Source of the DNA: Sipunculus nudus
Lineage: Eukaryota > Annelida > Sipuncula > Golfingiida > Sipunculidae
DNA: 64,000 nt
Reading direction: 5' to 3'
Assembly: GCA_026874595.1 (NCBI GenBank)
Contig: JAPPUL010000072.1
Span: 60,001 to 124,000 of the forward strand
Every line of letters begins with the position of its first letter. Positions within the stretch are counted from its first letter, which is position 1. Below are positions 55,129-63,413 of this stretch, piece by piece. The position numbers were made by a program, and so were the translations under genes. The notes below the pieces were generated by a model, which saw only the letters and a list, made by a program, of their open reading frames with translations, made no database searches and had not been told where the DNA came from.

Positions 55129-55561
55129 CGCTTTTTTTTTACCTCAACTTTTTTATTCTTTCTTTTATCCTTATCTTGCTCATCTTTTGCTCATCTTTTG
55201 CTCATCTTGCTCATCTTTTGCTCATCTTTTGCTCATCTTGCTCATCCTCTTTAGCGCTCTTTTGCTCATCTTGCTCATCTTTTGCTCATCTTTTGCTCAT
55301 CTTTTGCTCATCCTCTTTAGCGCTCTTTTGCTTACTTTTTTCTCAACTATTCTCGTCTTCTCTTTTTTTTCTTATATTATATTCACATCGCTTATGCTTA
55401 AGTGTTTTTATACATAGGCTTAAGGTTTATCCTAATTTAGGCCTTGTAGACGAACCGCTTCTATAACCCAATTTAAGCACAAGTTAGAGCTTTTTCTACA
55501 TTAGCTTTTTTGCTTGACTTTAAATATAATAACTGATATCTACTCAGGGAGAAATATCTTT
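55129..55561. other. Spacer upstream of rpmF and rhodanese
   Basis: This 433-bp divergent region contains the 9/11-bp array (55174-55330), poly-T stretches and the AGGGAGA site of the rhodanese gene. A DUF177 gene, the usual neighbour upstream of rpmF, is missing. I see no gene here. Confidence 0.6.
55174..55330. repeat. Tandem array of 9- and 11-bp units upstream of rpmF
   Basis: Twelve units alternate between TTGCTCATC (four) and TTTTGCTCATC (eight), with the 13-bp element CTCTTTAGCGCTC inserted twice. A larger 31-bp pattern (11+11+9) is seen in the first half. On the minus strand each unit carries ATGAGCAA, and two adjacent 11-bp units read ATG AGC AAA AGA TGA. Confidence 0.9.
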
Positions 55562-55918
55562 ATGTTTTTAAACTTTTTTAGAGATCCAGTCGAGGAAATT
55601 ACGCCAGATGATACTAGAATTGCTAGTAATAACAAAAATACTGTCTTGCTTGATGTTAGAACCCAGCAAGAGTATAATGACCCAAGTTATGGCCATATAA
55701 AAAACTCTATCCTTATCCCTTTACAAACTCTACTTGATAGGGCGCATGAACTTGATAAATTCAAAGACAAGAATATCATAATCTATTGTCGTAGCGGACA
55801 ACGTAGTGCTGAAGCTTGCAGAATCCTTAATCAACTCGGATTCAAAACTAAAAATATGTCGGGCGGTATTCTACGTTGGAATAAACATGGCTTTGAAAAC
55901 CCTTTAAAAACAATCTAA
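55562..55918 (+). CDS. Rhodanese-like protein
   Basis: The 118-residue single-domain rhodanese carries LLDVRTQQEYNDPSYGHIKNSILIP and the catalytic Cys in IIYCRSGQRS. It could transfer sulfur from thiosulfate or a persulfide. I start at ATG 55562, preceded by AGGGAGA; an ATG at 55514 would add 16 residues with no site. It is convergent with thiE. No signal peptide is evident. Confidence 0.85.
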   Translation: MFLNFFRDPVEEITPDDTRIASNNKNTVLLDVRTQQEYNDPSYGHIKNSILIPLQTLLDRAHELDKFKDKNIIIYCRSGQRSAEACRILNQLGFKTKNMSGGILRWNKHGFENPLKTI

Positions 55919-55938
55919 CTATTTTTATAAAGCTTTTT

Positions 55939-55963
55939 GTTTCTTGTTTCTTGTTTCTTGTTT
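55939..55963. repeat. 7-bp tandem repeat TTCTTGT
   Basis: TTTCTTG recurs three times between the convergent rhodanese and thiE genes. Confidence 0.7.
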
Positions 55964-55975
55964 AGGACAATTAAA

Positions 55976-56623
55976 CTAGTCAAAATATCTTAGGTAGTCT
56001 CTTACGTTTTTACGTATCTCTTGCCCTTCGTATGCTCCCCCTATGGCGCTTAGCATCTCTATCCCCATTCCTACTACCCCTCCTGCTCGCTCCTTGCTTA
56101 TCCCGCCTATCCCAACTATTGGTATGTCTACTGCCTTGCGTATCTTCTCAAGCCCTTTAAGGCCTATCGCTTCATAACTCTTTTCTTTCGTCTTCGTTTT
56201 ATATATATGGCCTACACCTATATAGGCTGCTCCAAGCGCTTGGCCCTCCAAAGCCTCGCATACCTTGCTTACTGATATCCCTACTGCAAGCTCTTTTGAT
56301 AGCTCACTCACCTCCAAAGTCTTACCTATTCTTAATATATCCTCCTGCCCTATATGTACTCCGTCTGCTCCTACACTTAAAGCTAGCTCTACATAATCAT
56401 TTATTATAAATAATGCTCCATGCTCTTTACAAAGTCGCTTTATCTCCATCACCTCTTGCATAACCTCACCACCCCCCCTCTCTTTTACCTTCTCTCTATA
56501 TTGAATTATACGTGCTCCCCCTAAAAGTGCCTCCTCAACTGCATTTATAACCCCTACATCTGCACAATCCTTTCTTGACGTTATGAAATAAAAACCCTTA
56601 AGCCGTTCCCGTACTTTCAACAT
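55976..56623 (-). CDS. thiE: Thiamine-phosphate synthase
   Basis: The 215-residue TIM-barrel enzyme joins the pyrimidine and thiazole parts of thiamine. It has GARIIQYREK, LFIINDYVELALSVGADGVHIGQED, GVGHIYKTKTKE and VGIGGI, matching ThiE. Its start lies inside the 3' end of murI (26-bp overlap), so translation may be coupled. No other thiamine gene is here. Confidence 0.9.
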   Translation of the reverse strand: MLKVRERLKGFYFITSRKDCADVGVINAVEEALLGGARIIQYREKVKERGGGEVMQEVMEIKRLCKEHGALFIINDYVELALSVGADGVHIGQEDILRIGKTLEVSELSKELAVGISVSKVCEALEGQALGAAYIGVGHIYKTKTKEKSYEAIGLKGLEKIRKAVDIPIVGIGGISKERAGGVVGMGIEMLSAIGGAYEGQEIRKNVRDYLRYFD

Positions 56624-57506
56624 AACTTATTACCTTTACCTTATGTCCTATATATTCTTCTAAAACCTTTTGGGTTATTCCTATATCTCCGTTTATTACA
56701 AATTTATATTCACCTACAAGCCCTCTGCCTCGCCCTCTCAATATGTCTCGCTCGTTAAGTACTCGGGCTACTTGTCTTGATATTGCTTCGTTTGAATTTA
56801 GTATCTTTACTTTTTCTCCTCCTTCTGTTCCTCCTTCTGCTCCTCCTTCTGCTCCTCCTTCTGCTCCTCCTTTCCACGGCAGTATCTCTCGGATTATGTT
56901 TTCTATTAACGTATAATGCGTGCACCCCAACACCACCGTGTCTATTGCATGCTCTTTATACGGATTTATATACTCCTTAAGCTTTTTCTTAAGTTCATTA
57001 TCTTTACCCTTAAGTCCTCCTTCTATTAACTCAACTAATCCCCTGCAGGCTACGTTATATACTCTTACTCCATTCGATTTGCCATGCTCCTTTATTAACT
57101 CATTTTGAGCCTCGCTTTCTACTGTCCTGTCCGTTGCCAGGCACAAGACCTCCTTTGTCTTACTACTTTTACACGCCGGCTTTATCACCGGTACCACCCC
57201 TACTACTCCCATATACGGAAACTGCTCCCTTAGGTAACTTATTGCACTAACTGTTGCTGTGTTGCATGCTACAACTAGTAACTTTATTTTATGTTCTAAT
57301 CTAAGGTATTTTACTATCCTATGGCTTAAGTTAATTATCTCATCTTTACCCTTACTCCCATAGGGCGAGTTGGCACTGTCTGCAAAATATACTATGTCTT
57401 CATTTGGTAGGCGGTTTATTATACTCTGCCATATCCCTATCCCTCCTATACCTGAGTCCATTATCCCTATCGGACCGCTTGCTAAAACTACATCTAGCTC
57501 ATCCAT
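56598..57506 (-). CDS. murI: Glutamate racemase with GGAE repeat insertion
   Basis: The 302-residue protein makes D-glutamate for peptidoglycan. Both catalytic Cys are present (VACNTATVSA and LGCTHYTL), as are MDSGIGGIGIW and PYGSKGKDE. After the second Cys region a low-complexity run GGAEGGAEGGAEGGTEGG appears, encoded by 12-bp DNA repeats (56821-56868). It overlaps the bshA end by 8 bp and thiE by 26 bp. The insertion sits in a surface loop by position and is not family-typical. Confidence 0.9.
   Translation of the reverse strand: MDELDVVLASGPIGIMDSGIGGIGIWQSIINRLPNEDIVYFADSANSPYGSKGKDEIINLSHRIVKYLRLEHKIKLLVVACNTATVSAISYLREQFPYMGVVGVVPVIKPACKSSKTKEVLCLATDRTVESEAQNELIKEHGKSNGVRVYNVACRGLVELIEGGLKGKDNELKKKLKEYINPYKEHAIDTVVLGCTHYTLIENIIREILPWKGGAEGGAEGGAEGGTEGGEKVKILNSNEAISRQVARVLNERDILRGRGRGLVGEYKFVINGDIGITQKVLEEYIGHKVKVISYVESTGTA
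56821..56868. repeat. 12-bp coding minisatellite in murI
   Basis: CCTTCTGCTCCT repeats four times with a 12-bp period, the first copy having one changed base. It stays in frame and encodes the GGAE/GGTE run on the minus strand. Confidence 0.9.
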
Positions 57507-58662
57507 TCAATACCCTCTTATATAATTCCTCATACTTGCTTATTATCTTATCTTGTGCAAAATAACCCGCCCGAAGTCGTGCCCTCTTTTTACACTCCTT
57601 TAATAAACTCTCATCTCTTAATAACTTTATACAGCAACGTCCCATCCCTTCATAATCGCTTTCTTCGTACATATATCCGCTTAGCCCCTCCTCCACTAAC
57701 TCCGGTATCCCTCCTGCGTTTGATGATATTGTAACCACTCCGCAACTCATTGCTTCAAGTAATACTAACCCAAAACTCTCTATCTTGCTCGGGAGTAGTA
57801 TTATATCTGCATACGGTAACAAGCATTCTACTCGCTCTGCTTTGCCTAAAAACTTTATCTTTTCTAAAATTCCAAGCTCGCGGGCCAGCAATCTTGCCTT
57901 GGATAGCTCAGGTCCATCCCCTACCATCAGTAAGCATACTTTATCCTCCTCCTGCAAAACATACCAAAACGTCCGTATCACCACTTCTACGTTCTTTACT
58001 TCTCGAAAGTTTGATATGTGTATTAGCACTTTTTCGTCATTGAAAAAACTTGGCTTTATTCCTTTGTTATCAGGCGAGAACTTCTTTAAATCTACAAAAT
58101 TCGGTATCACCTCAATCTCATCACCTCCCCCATCACCTACCCCAAACTCTTCTATCGTTTTCTCCCTTAGATGATTACTTACTGATGTTACCATATCGCT
58201 GCTCCTTAAACCAAATTCCACCATCCTATAATACGCTTTGTCTAATCCCACCAAAGTTACATCTGTTCCGTGCAAGGTTGTTACTATCTTTACCCTCTTA
58301 ACATCCTTTCCATTGCCCCTGTTCACTTGTGTTAATATCTGCCCTGCAAGATAGGCGCATATTGCGTGCGGTATGGCGTAGTGCACATGCAATATGTCTA
58401 TTGCATAACTTTCGCACACTTCTACTATCTTTGATGTTAGCGATAAGGAGTATAGCGGATATTTAAATAATGGGTAGTTTGTCATGTCTACTTCATGGAA
58501 ACTTATGTTTTCATGGAATGTGCTTAGCCGAAATGGTGTGTCGTAACTTATGAAATGTACTTTGTTCCCTCTGTTTGCAAGCTCAAGACCAAGCTCCGTT
58601 GCCACCACCCCACTGCCTCCGTAACTCGGATAGCACACCATCCCTATGTTTAATTTATTCAT
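57499..58662 (-). CDS. bshA: N-acetylglucosaminyl L-malate synthase
   Basis: The 387-residue GT4 glycosyltransferase catalyses the first step of bacillithiol synthesis, UDP-GlcNAc plus malate. The N-terminal block MVCYPSYGGSGVVATELG and HVHYAIPHAICAYLA are characteristic of BshA, with the GT4 ESFGLVLLEAMSCG block later. It overlaps bshC by 4 bp (ATGA) upstream. The deacetylase bshB is not nearby. Confidence 0.92.
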   Translation of the reverse strand: MNKLNIGMVCYPSYGGSGVVATELGLELANRGNKVHFISYDTPFRLSTFHENISFHEVDMTNYPLFKYPLYSLSLTSKIVEVCESYAIDILHVHYAIPHAICAYLAGQILTQVNRGNGKDVKRVKIVTTLHGTDVTLVGLDKAYYRMVEFGLRSSDMVTSVSNHLREKTIEEFGVGDGGGDEIEVIPNFVDLKKFSPDNKGIKPSFFNDEKVLIHISNFREVKNVEVVIRTFWYVLQEEDKVCLLMVGDGPELSKARLLARELGILEKIKFLGKAERVECLLPYADIILLPSKIESFGLVLLEAMSCGVVTISSNAGGIPELVEEGLSGYMYEESDYEGMGRCCIKLLRDESLLKECKKRARLRAGYFAQDKIISKYEELYKRVLNG

Positions 58663-60308
58663 AAATATATTATCTGTTCTCCTTCCTTCTTGATATCTAG
58701 TTCTTTATAAAGATAATCTATTAGTCCTTTACGCTTATTCATATACCAAAATATATTATATACTCGCTCTTGACCTCTCCCTCTAGGATGTAAGCCTATC
58801 TTTAACCTGCTCGCATGCCGTCCTAACAACCCCTCCTTCTCTTCTTTCTTCTTCCTATAACTACTTTCTAGGCTCAATATGTCATTTGTAAGCTTCTTTA
58901 GCCCTTTATTAACTCCCTCCTTTATATCTTGCCCTTCTAAAGATACTAGCATTTCTAAATCTTTAACCCCTGCATTTAAAACATTAACTGCTTTTTCAAA
59001 GCTGCTTATATCTACTCTGTCCTTCCTTATTCCACTTAGTCGCCTCTCAAGCTCTGCTTTATCTTTTAGCTCATCCTCCATAAGGCCAAACCGCTTCGTT
59101 ACTCGCTTTAACTCGCTACTTAAAAGCAACACTCTCGCCCGAGGGTATATTATTGGCATCTTTACTTTATATAATTCGTAAATCCCCTTAAGCTGTCCTA
59201 TGTAATTTATTTCGCCAGGACCGCATACCACTACCACGTTCGGAAATAACTTGTCTTGCAACACACTCCGTAGTTGTACTCCATGCGAAAACTTATCCCA
59301 TTCTCTATCTAATAATTTATGTATTCCCTCCTCCCCTAGCTCCTGCTCCCCTATATAATATTTATCCCCTTTATAAAAAAGACGTTTGCGCCTCCCATCT
59401 CCTCCCAGGTAATACAAAGGCAGCCCCTCACGCCCTCCTGCATATTCTCTCTCCCTTATCTGCACCTTATAGCCACTCCCCTTAAGCTCATTTGTTACTT
59501 CTCTAAAACGTTTTGTTATCTCCTCTTTCTTAATTAAGGCTTGCTTTGTTTCTTCCTTCTGGAGCAATCGTAACTTATACGGCTCTATCAATAAAAGACC
59601 ATATCCAGAAAATAGCATCTTAAGCACTTCTTTAAACTGTTTTCCAAATGTGTCTACTTGTGGGCTCCTTAGCCTCCTCAATAGCTCCTCTTCCAAGCCT
59701 TTTGTAAATTCACTCTCGCTTTTTAAAATATTACCTCTTAGCTCATTTAACAAGTTTTGAAGCTCCTCCAATATCTTAATCCTTTCTAAAGACTTACCTA
59801 ATTCCTCTTTGCCAAGTTCTAATTTCAATGTCCTTATCTCTTCACCCTCTTGATAGTCAAGACGATTTACCTCCTCTACATCGTGATCTTCTGACGCTAT
59901 CCAGAAAATCGGTACAAATATATATTCTCCTGCGAAATATTCATTAAGTTCTTTACATACTTTTAGTACCGTAAGCGCTTTGTAAACTGTATATAATGGT
60001 CCGCCCAAAAGACCCGGCTGCTGTCCTGTCATTACCGTATAACATTTACTGCTTTCTAACCTATTTAAATTAGCTTCAACCGCATCCCCTCCTCTAGCAT
60101 TATAAGCCCTAAGAACCTTAACTAGCCCTTCCCTATCTCCTGCACTTATATTATAGCTGCTTATCCCTTCTCTAAGACTTTTTACAAGTTTACGGTAGTC
60201 TGTTTCATAGTACTTCTTATATATTCCCTCCTCTGCCCCTCTTACATATTCGCTTGATAACGTCTTTTCTACTATAAATTCTAAATTATCTATATTCTCT
60301 TGCTTCAT
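58659..60308 (-). CDS. bshC: Bacillithiol biosynthesis cysteine-adding enzyme
   Basis: The 549-residue protein adds Cys to glucosaminyl malate, finishing bacillithiol. It has the BshC landmarks TGQQPGLLGGPLYTVYKALT, FWIASEDHDVEEVN, VVCGPGEINYIGQL and the C-terminal NIFWYMNKRKGLID. It is first in the bshC-bshA-murI-thiE operon, with tight overlaps throughout. Long coiled-coil regions fit the family. Confidence 0.92.
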   Translation of the reverse strand: MKQENIDNLEFIVEKTLSSEYVRGAEEGIYKKYYETDYRKLVKSLREGISSYNISAGDREGLVKVLRAYNARGGDAVEANLNRLESSKCYTVMTGQQPGLLGGPLYTVYKALTVLKVCKELNEYFAGEYIFVPIFWIASEDHDVEEVNRLDYQEGEEIRTLKLELGKEELGKSLERIKILEELQNLLNELRGNILKSESEFTKGLEEELLRRLRSPQVDTFGKQFKEVLKMLFSGYGLLLIEPYKLRLLQKEETKQALIKKEEITKRFREVTNELKGSGYKVQIREREYAGGREGLPLYYLGGDGRRKRLFYKGDKYYIGEQELGEEGIHKLLDREWDKFSHGVQLRSVLQDKLFPNVVVVCGPGEINYIGQLKGIYELYKVKMPIIYPRARVLLLSSELKRVTKRFGLMEDELKDKAELERRLSGIRKDRVDISSFEKAVNVLNAGVKDLEMLVSLEGQDIKEGVNKGLKKLTNDILSLESSYRKKKEEKEGLLGRHASRLKIGLHPRGRGQERVYNIFWYMNKRKGLIDYLYKELDIKKEGEQIIYL

Positions 60309-60458
60309 ATAGTAAACCTATATTTAAAAACCTCGTCTATTGCTTGCATATTATCCTTTACTGCTATTTCAAAAATAAACGGCTTTTACAAAAACGACCC
60401 CTCGTTTTTTTTTAAAACCTTTTAGCTCATATATCTTTTTTTGTGTTAGCTTAAGTAT

Positions 60459-61523
60459 ATGCTTTTAGCAATAATAATTAGCTTACTTATAATTATATCT
60501 TCTTTTGCTATTAACGGCTGTTATCTTATTCACCTCGCTGTCGGACAGCTTTCTTTAATTAAAAAGATTAAGCCTTTTGATATCGTTTTAAATGATCCCG
60601 AATTCTCTGCCGAAATAAAATATAAAATTAAGCTCGTTAAACATGTTAAGTCTTTTGCTATTAATAATCTCGCTCTAACTCCTCCTGAAGATACTTACTC
60701 CCATTTTCTTGACCTTAAAGGACATACTCCCATATTCAGCCTCTCAGCTGCATACCCTTACAAATTAGAACCCCTTTTTTGGCACTTTCCTTTATTCGGA
60801 AAAGTCCCTTATTTAAGCTTCTTTAACAAACAAAAGGCTTTGATTAAACAAGATGCTCTTAAAAAACGTAACTTCGATACCATACTAAGAGGTGTTTCTG
60901 CTTACAGCACTGCTGGCTTCCTCCCCGAACCTCTCTTCTCTTCCATGTTACGATATGACCCCAATACCCTTATTAATGTCCTTATTCATGAAATGGCTCA
61001 TAATACCGTCTTATTCAAAAATAACTTCAGATTCAATGAGTCTTTTGCTAACTTCATCGCTAACGCAGGCACTACAAGATTTATAAATATGTACAAGCAT
61101 CTTTATCCTTCTCTGTCAAAAACACGATTCAATAACTCTTTAGAGGATACGCAATTACTTCATGATTTTATGCTTAGGTTAATTGACAAGCTTAATGAGG
61201 CTTTTAACAATAATAAGCTCTCGACAAAACAAAAGATTCGCCAAAAATATATTATTACTTCTCAATTCAAAAATATCTTTAGAAAACAAGTTATACCCAA
61301 ATTTAAAGTTAAACGCTTCTCCGACAACCTAATTAAACCTAATAACGCTTTCATTATGTCTTATATCAGATACAATAGCTCAAAGAGCTTGTTCGAAAAA
61401 CTACTTAAGCACTTTAATTATAACCTTAAGCATACTTCTTTATTTATACGCAATATCCCCAGAAACCAAAACCCTTTCTCTTATATTAAACTCTGGCTTT
61501 TGAAGCAAAATATGGCAAAGTAA
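60459..61523 (+). CDS. Predicted aminopeptidase (PF10023-like), probable lipoprotein
   Basis: The 354-residue protein has a hydrophobic N-terminus ending in INGC, a probable lipoprotein signal, then GQLSLIKKIKPF. The zinc motif HEMAHNT is followed by FNESFANFIAN, a second Glu as in the PF10023 predicted aminopeptidases. Peptidase activity is predicted, not shown. It has the T/C-ending codon habit. It is convergent with fabH. Confidence 0.78.
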   Translation: MLLAIIISLLIIISSFAINGCYLIHLAVGQLSLIKKIKPFDIVLNDPEFSAEIKYKIKLVKHVKSFAINNLALTPPEDTYSHFLDLKGHTPIFSLSAAYPYKLEPLFWHFPLFGKVPYLSFFNKQKALIKQDALKKRNFDTILRGVSAYSTAGFLPEPLFSSMLRYDPNTLINVLIHEMAHNTVLFKNNFRFNESFANFIANAGTTRFINMYKHLYPSLSKTRFNNSLEDTQLLHDFMLRLIDKLNEAFNNNKLSTKQKIRQKYIITSQFKNIFRKQVIPKFKVKRFSDNLIKPNNAFIMSYIRYNSSKSLFEKLLKHFNYNLKHTSLFIRNIPRNQNPFSYIKLWLLKQNMAK

Positions 61524-61543
61524 TTGATTATAGAATGCTTTCT

Positions 61544-62545
61544 CTAAAGCTTTCCTAAATTCCAACGCACTATCCCTACCCCCCACGTAAGACCTGCTCC
61601 AAAACCTACTAAGGCTATTGTTGATGGCGTTTTTATACGTCCTTCCTTTATTGCTCCGTTTAACGCTATCGGGATTGACGCTGAGGACGTGTTGCCATAA
61701 TATTGCAAGTTTGCTATTAGTTTATCCTCTTTAAGACCTAGCTTCTCAGACAACGCTTTTACTATCTTTATGTTTGCTTGATGCGGAACTAGGTAATCTA
61801 TATCTTCTATCTTTAAGCCCAATCCCTCTATCGATTTACGCACAGCTTGAGGAATTACCGATACCGAAAACTTGTATATCTCTCGCCCATTCATCTTTAA
61901 AAGCGGCTTCGTTCTCTCTTGATTGCTAACTAATGGCGAGAGCTGTCCCGCATTCGGTAATGTCAAATTAAAACCTTTACTCCCATCTGAATATAAGTTT
62001 ATTCCAAGCATCTCATTCTTCTCTAATTCTGTTTCTCTCAATACCATCGCTCCTGCCCCATCCCCAAACAATATGCAGGTCCCGCGATCCTCCCAATTCA
62101 TTACATGAGAATGTAAATCCCCACCAAGTATAAGCACTTTTTTATACATTCCACTTTGGATAAATGCACTTGCTACCTTCATCACATAAACAAATCCACT
62201 GCACGCTGCAGAAACATTAAAGGCACAGGCATTATACGCTTTTAATTCCCTTTGTACCTCACAGGCGGCAGAGGGATACAAATTGTCTGGTATCGTTGTT
62301 GCCGCAACGATTAAATCAAGTTCTATTGCTGATACACAAGCTCGCTCTAAAGCCTCATTAGCTGCATCAACAAACAAACTTACCAGTGTCTCCTCTCTAT
62401 CTACATAGCGCCTCTCTCGTATCCCCGTACGACTCCTTATCCACTCATCTGTTGTCTCTACTATCTTTGACAAATCTGAATTACTTACTCTCGTGTTCGG
62501 TAAGGACGAACCAATACCTTTTATCTCTACTCCCCTTAACCCCAT
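61544..62545 (-). CDS. fabH: 3-oxoacyl-[acyl-carrier-protein] synthase III
   Basis: The 333-residue protein starts fatty acid synthesis by joining acetyl-CoA and malonyl-ACP. The Cys-His-Asn triad lies in NVSAACSGFVYV, VPHQANIKI and YYGNTSSASIP. The start of the protein matches FabH (IKGIGSSLPNTRVSNSDL). It is separated from the main fab cluster, where fabH is often found next to plsX. Confidence 0.94.
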   Translation of the reverse strand: MGLRGVEIKGIGSSLPNTRVSNSDLSKIVETTDEWIRSRTGIRERRYVDREETLVSLFVDAANEALERACVSAIELDLIVAATTIPDNLYPSAACEVQRELKAYNACAFNVSAACSGFVYVMKVASAFIQSGMYKKVLILGGDLHSHVMNWEDRGTCILFGDGAGAMVLRETELEKNEMLGINLYSDGSKGFNLTLPNAGQLSPLVSNQERTKPLLKMNGREIYKFSVSVIPQAVRKSIEGLGLKIEDIDYLVPHQANIKIVKALSEKLGLKEDKLIANLQYYGNTSSASIPIALNGAIKEGRIKTPSTIALVGFGAGLTWGVGIVRWNLGKL

Positions 62546-62852
62546 AATAACCTACACCTTATACCATAATCTCCCTCATCACTTACTTTTTGCATACCCT
62601 TACCTCCACTAAAACACTAAAAAAACTTCTTGCTTTTTACTCAATAAGCAATTATCAAGTTCCTAATCTATTTATTTTATCTTTTCTTGTCAACTTTACA
62701 TGCTCCTTTATCTTAATATCAAGCAATTATATCTTTAACAATGGGATTTCTTTTCTGTTATAATATATCATTGTTTTTTTTTATAGGCTCTAGCTTATTT
62801 TATTTGCTTTTTTAGCTTTTTCATGTTTAATATGTTATTAGAGGATATTTAT
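62546..62852. other. Divergent spacer between fabH and DUF4833 gene
   Basis: This 307-bp AT-rich region has two copies of AGCAATTAT (62647 and 62721 areas), a candidate sigma-70 promoter and no visible gene. Confidence 0.5.
62735..62764 (+). promoter_or_regulatory. Candidate promoter of DUF4833 gene
   Basis: TTAACA (62735-62740) and a perfect TATAAT (62759-62764) are spaced 18 bp apart, close to the sigma-70 consensus, ~90 bp before the gene start. Confidence 0.45.
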
Positions 62853-63413
62853 ATGCAGCGTTTATTTCTCAGATTGTCTTTCCCATTTTCACCATTATTA
62901 CTAGGTCTTGTATTTACACTCCCTTTTAACGCTTTTTCAAGCAAAACTCTTACTATCTTCCATATAGAAAATACTTTAATTACAAGTAAAGCTGTTTATG
63001 CCGTTAAATTAAATGATAATTACAAACTACTTTCTAAATCTCCCATCACTAACTATTGGCTTAGACCAAACGGTAGCACTCGTCCCGTTACTTGGTTTGA
63101 AAACAAAATCGCTTATGGACTGCTTTACCAAAAAGTATCGCCTAATAAAACTTCTATCGAATTAGCTTTAGCTCAATACAAAACTATAAAAATTACTGCT
63201 GATATCAAAAATAAAAAAGTTAAAACATACTTCTTCTTCAAAAAGAAAAAATATGGCCTTAAGAAGTTAGTTGTTCATGCTAAAGAGGGTGTTATATTGC
63301 CTACTGTTTTATATGTTGATATAATCGGCTTTGACCTTGAATCTAGAAAGCAAATCGTTCAGCGTATACATGAATATGACTCTTATCGGCTTGATGAGAA
63401 TCTTCCCTATTAA
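62853..63413 (+). CDS. DUF4833-like secreted protein
   Basis: The 186-residue protein has a signal peptide (MQRLFLRLSF to NAFSS) and one domain resembling DUF4833: LTIFHIENTLITSKAVYAV, SPITNYWLRPNG and YVDIIGFDL. The start is ATG 62853, with GAGGA seven bases upstream; ATG 62823 lacks a site. The function is unknown. Its stop overlaps the convergent membrane gene's end by 4 bp. Confidence 0.65.
   Translation: MQRLFLRLSFPFSPLLLGLVFTLPFNAFSSKTLTIFHIENTLITSKAVYAVKLNDNYKLLSKSPITNYWLRPNGSTRPVTWFENKIAYGLLYQKVSPNKTSIELALAQYKTIKITADIKNKKVKTYFFFKKKKYGLKKLVVHAKEGVILPTVLYVDIIGFDLESRKQIVQRIHEYDSYRLDENLPY

Noticed and set aside
55174-55330. CRISPR array
   Set aside because: Units are only 9-11 bp and contiguous, with no unique spacers and no cas genes.
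55116-55466. Plus-strand open frames of 76-116 codons (Ser/Leu/Cys-rich)
   Set aside because: They are created by the 9/11-bp repeat array; no start site support or family resemblance, and they begin inside rpmF.
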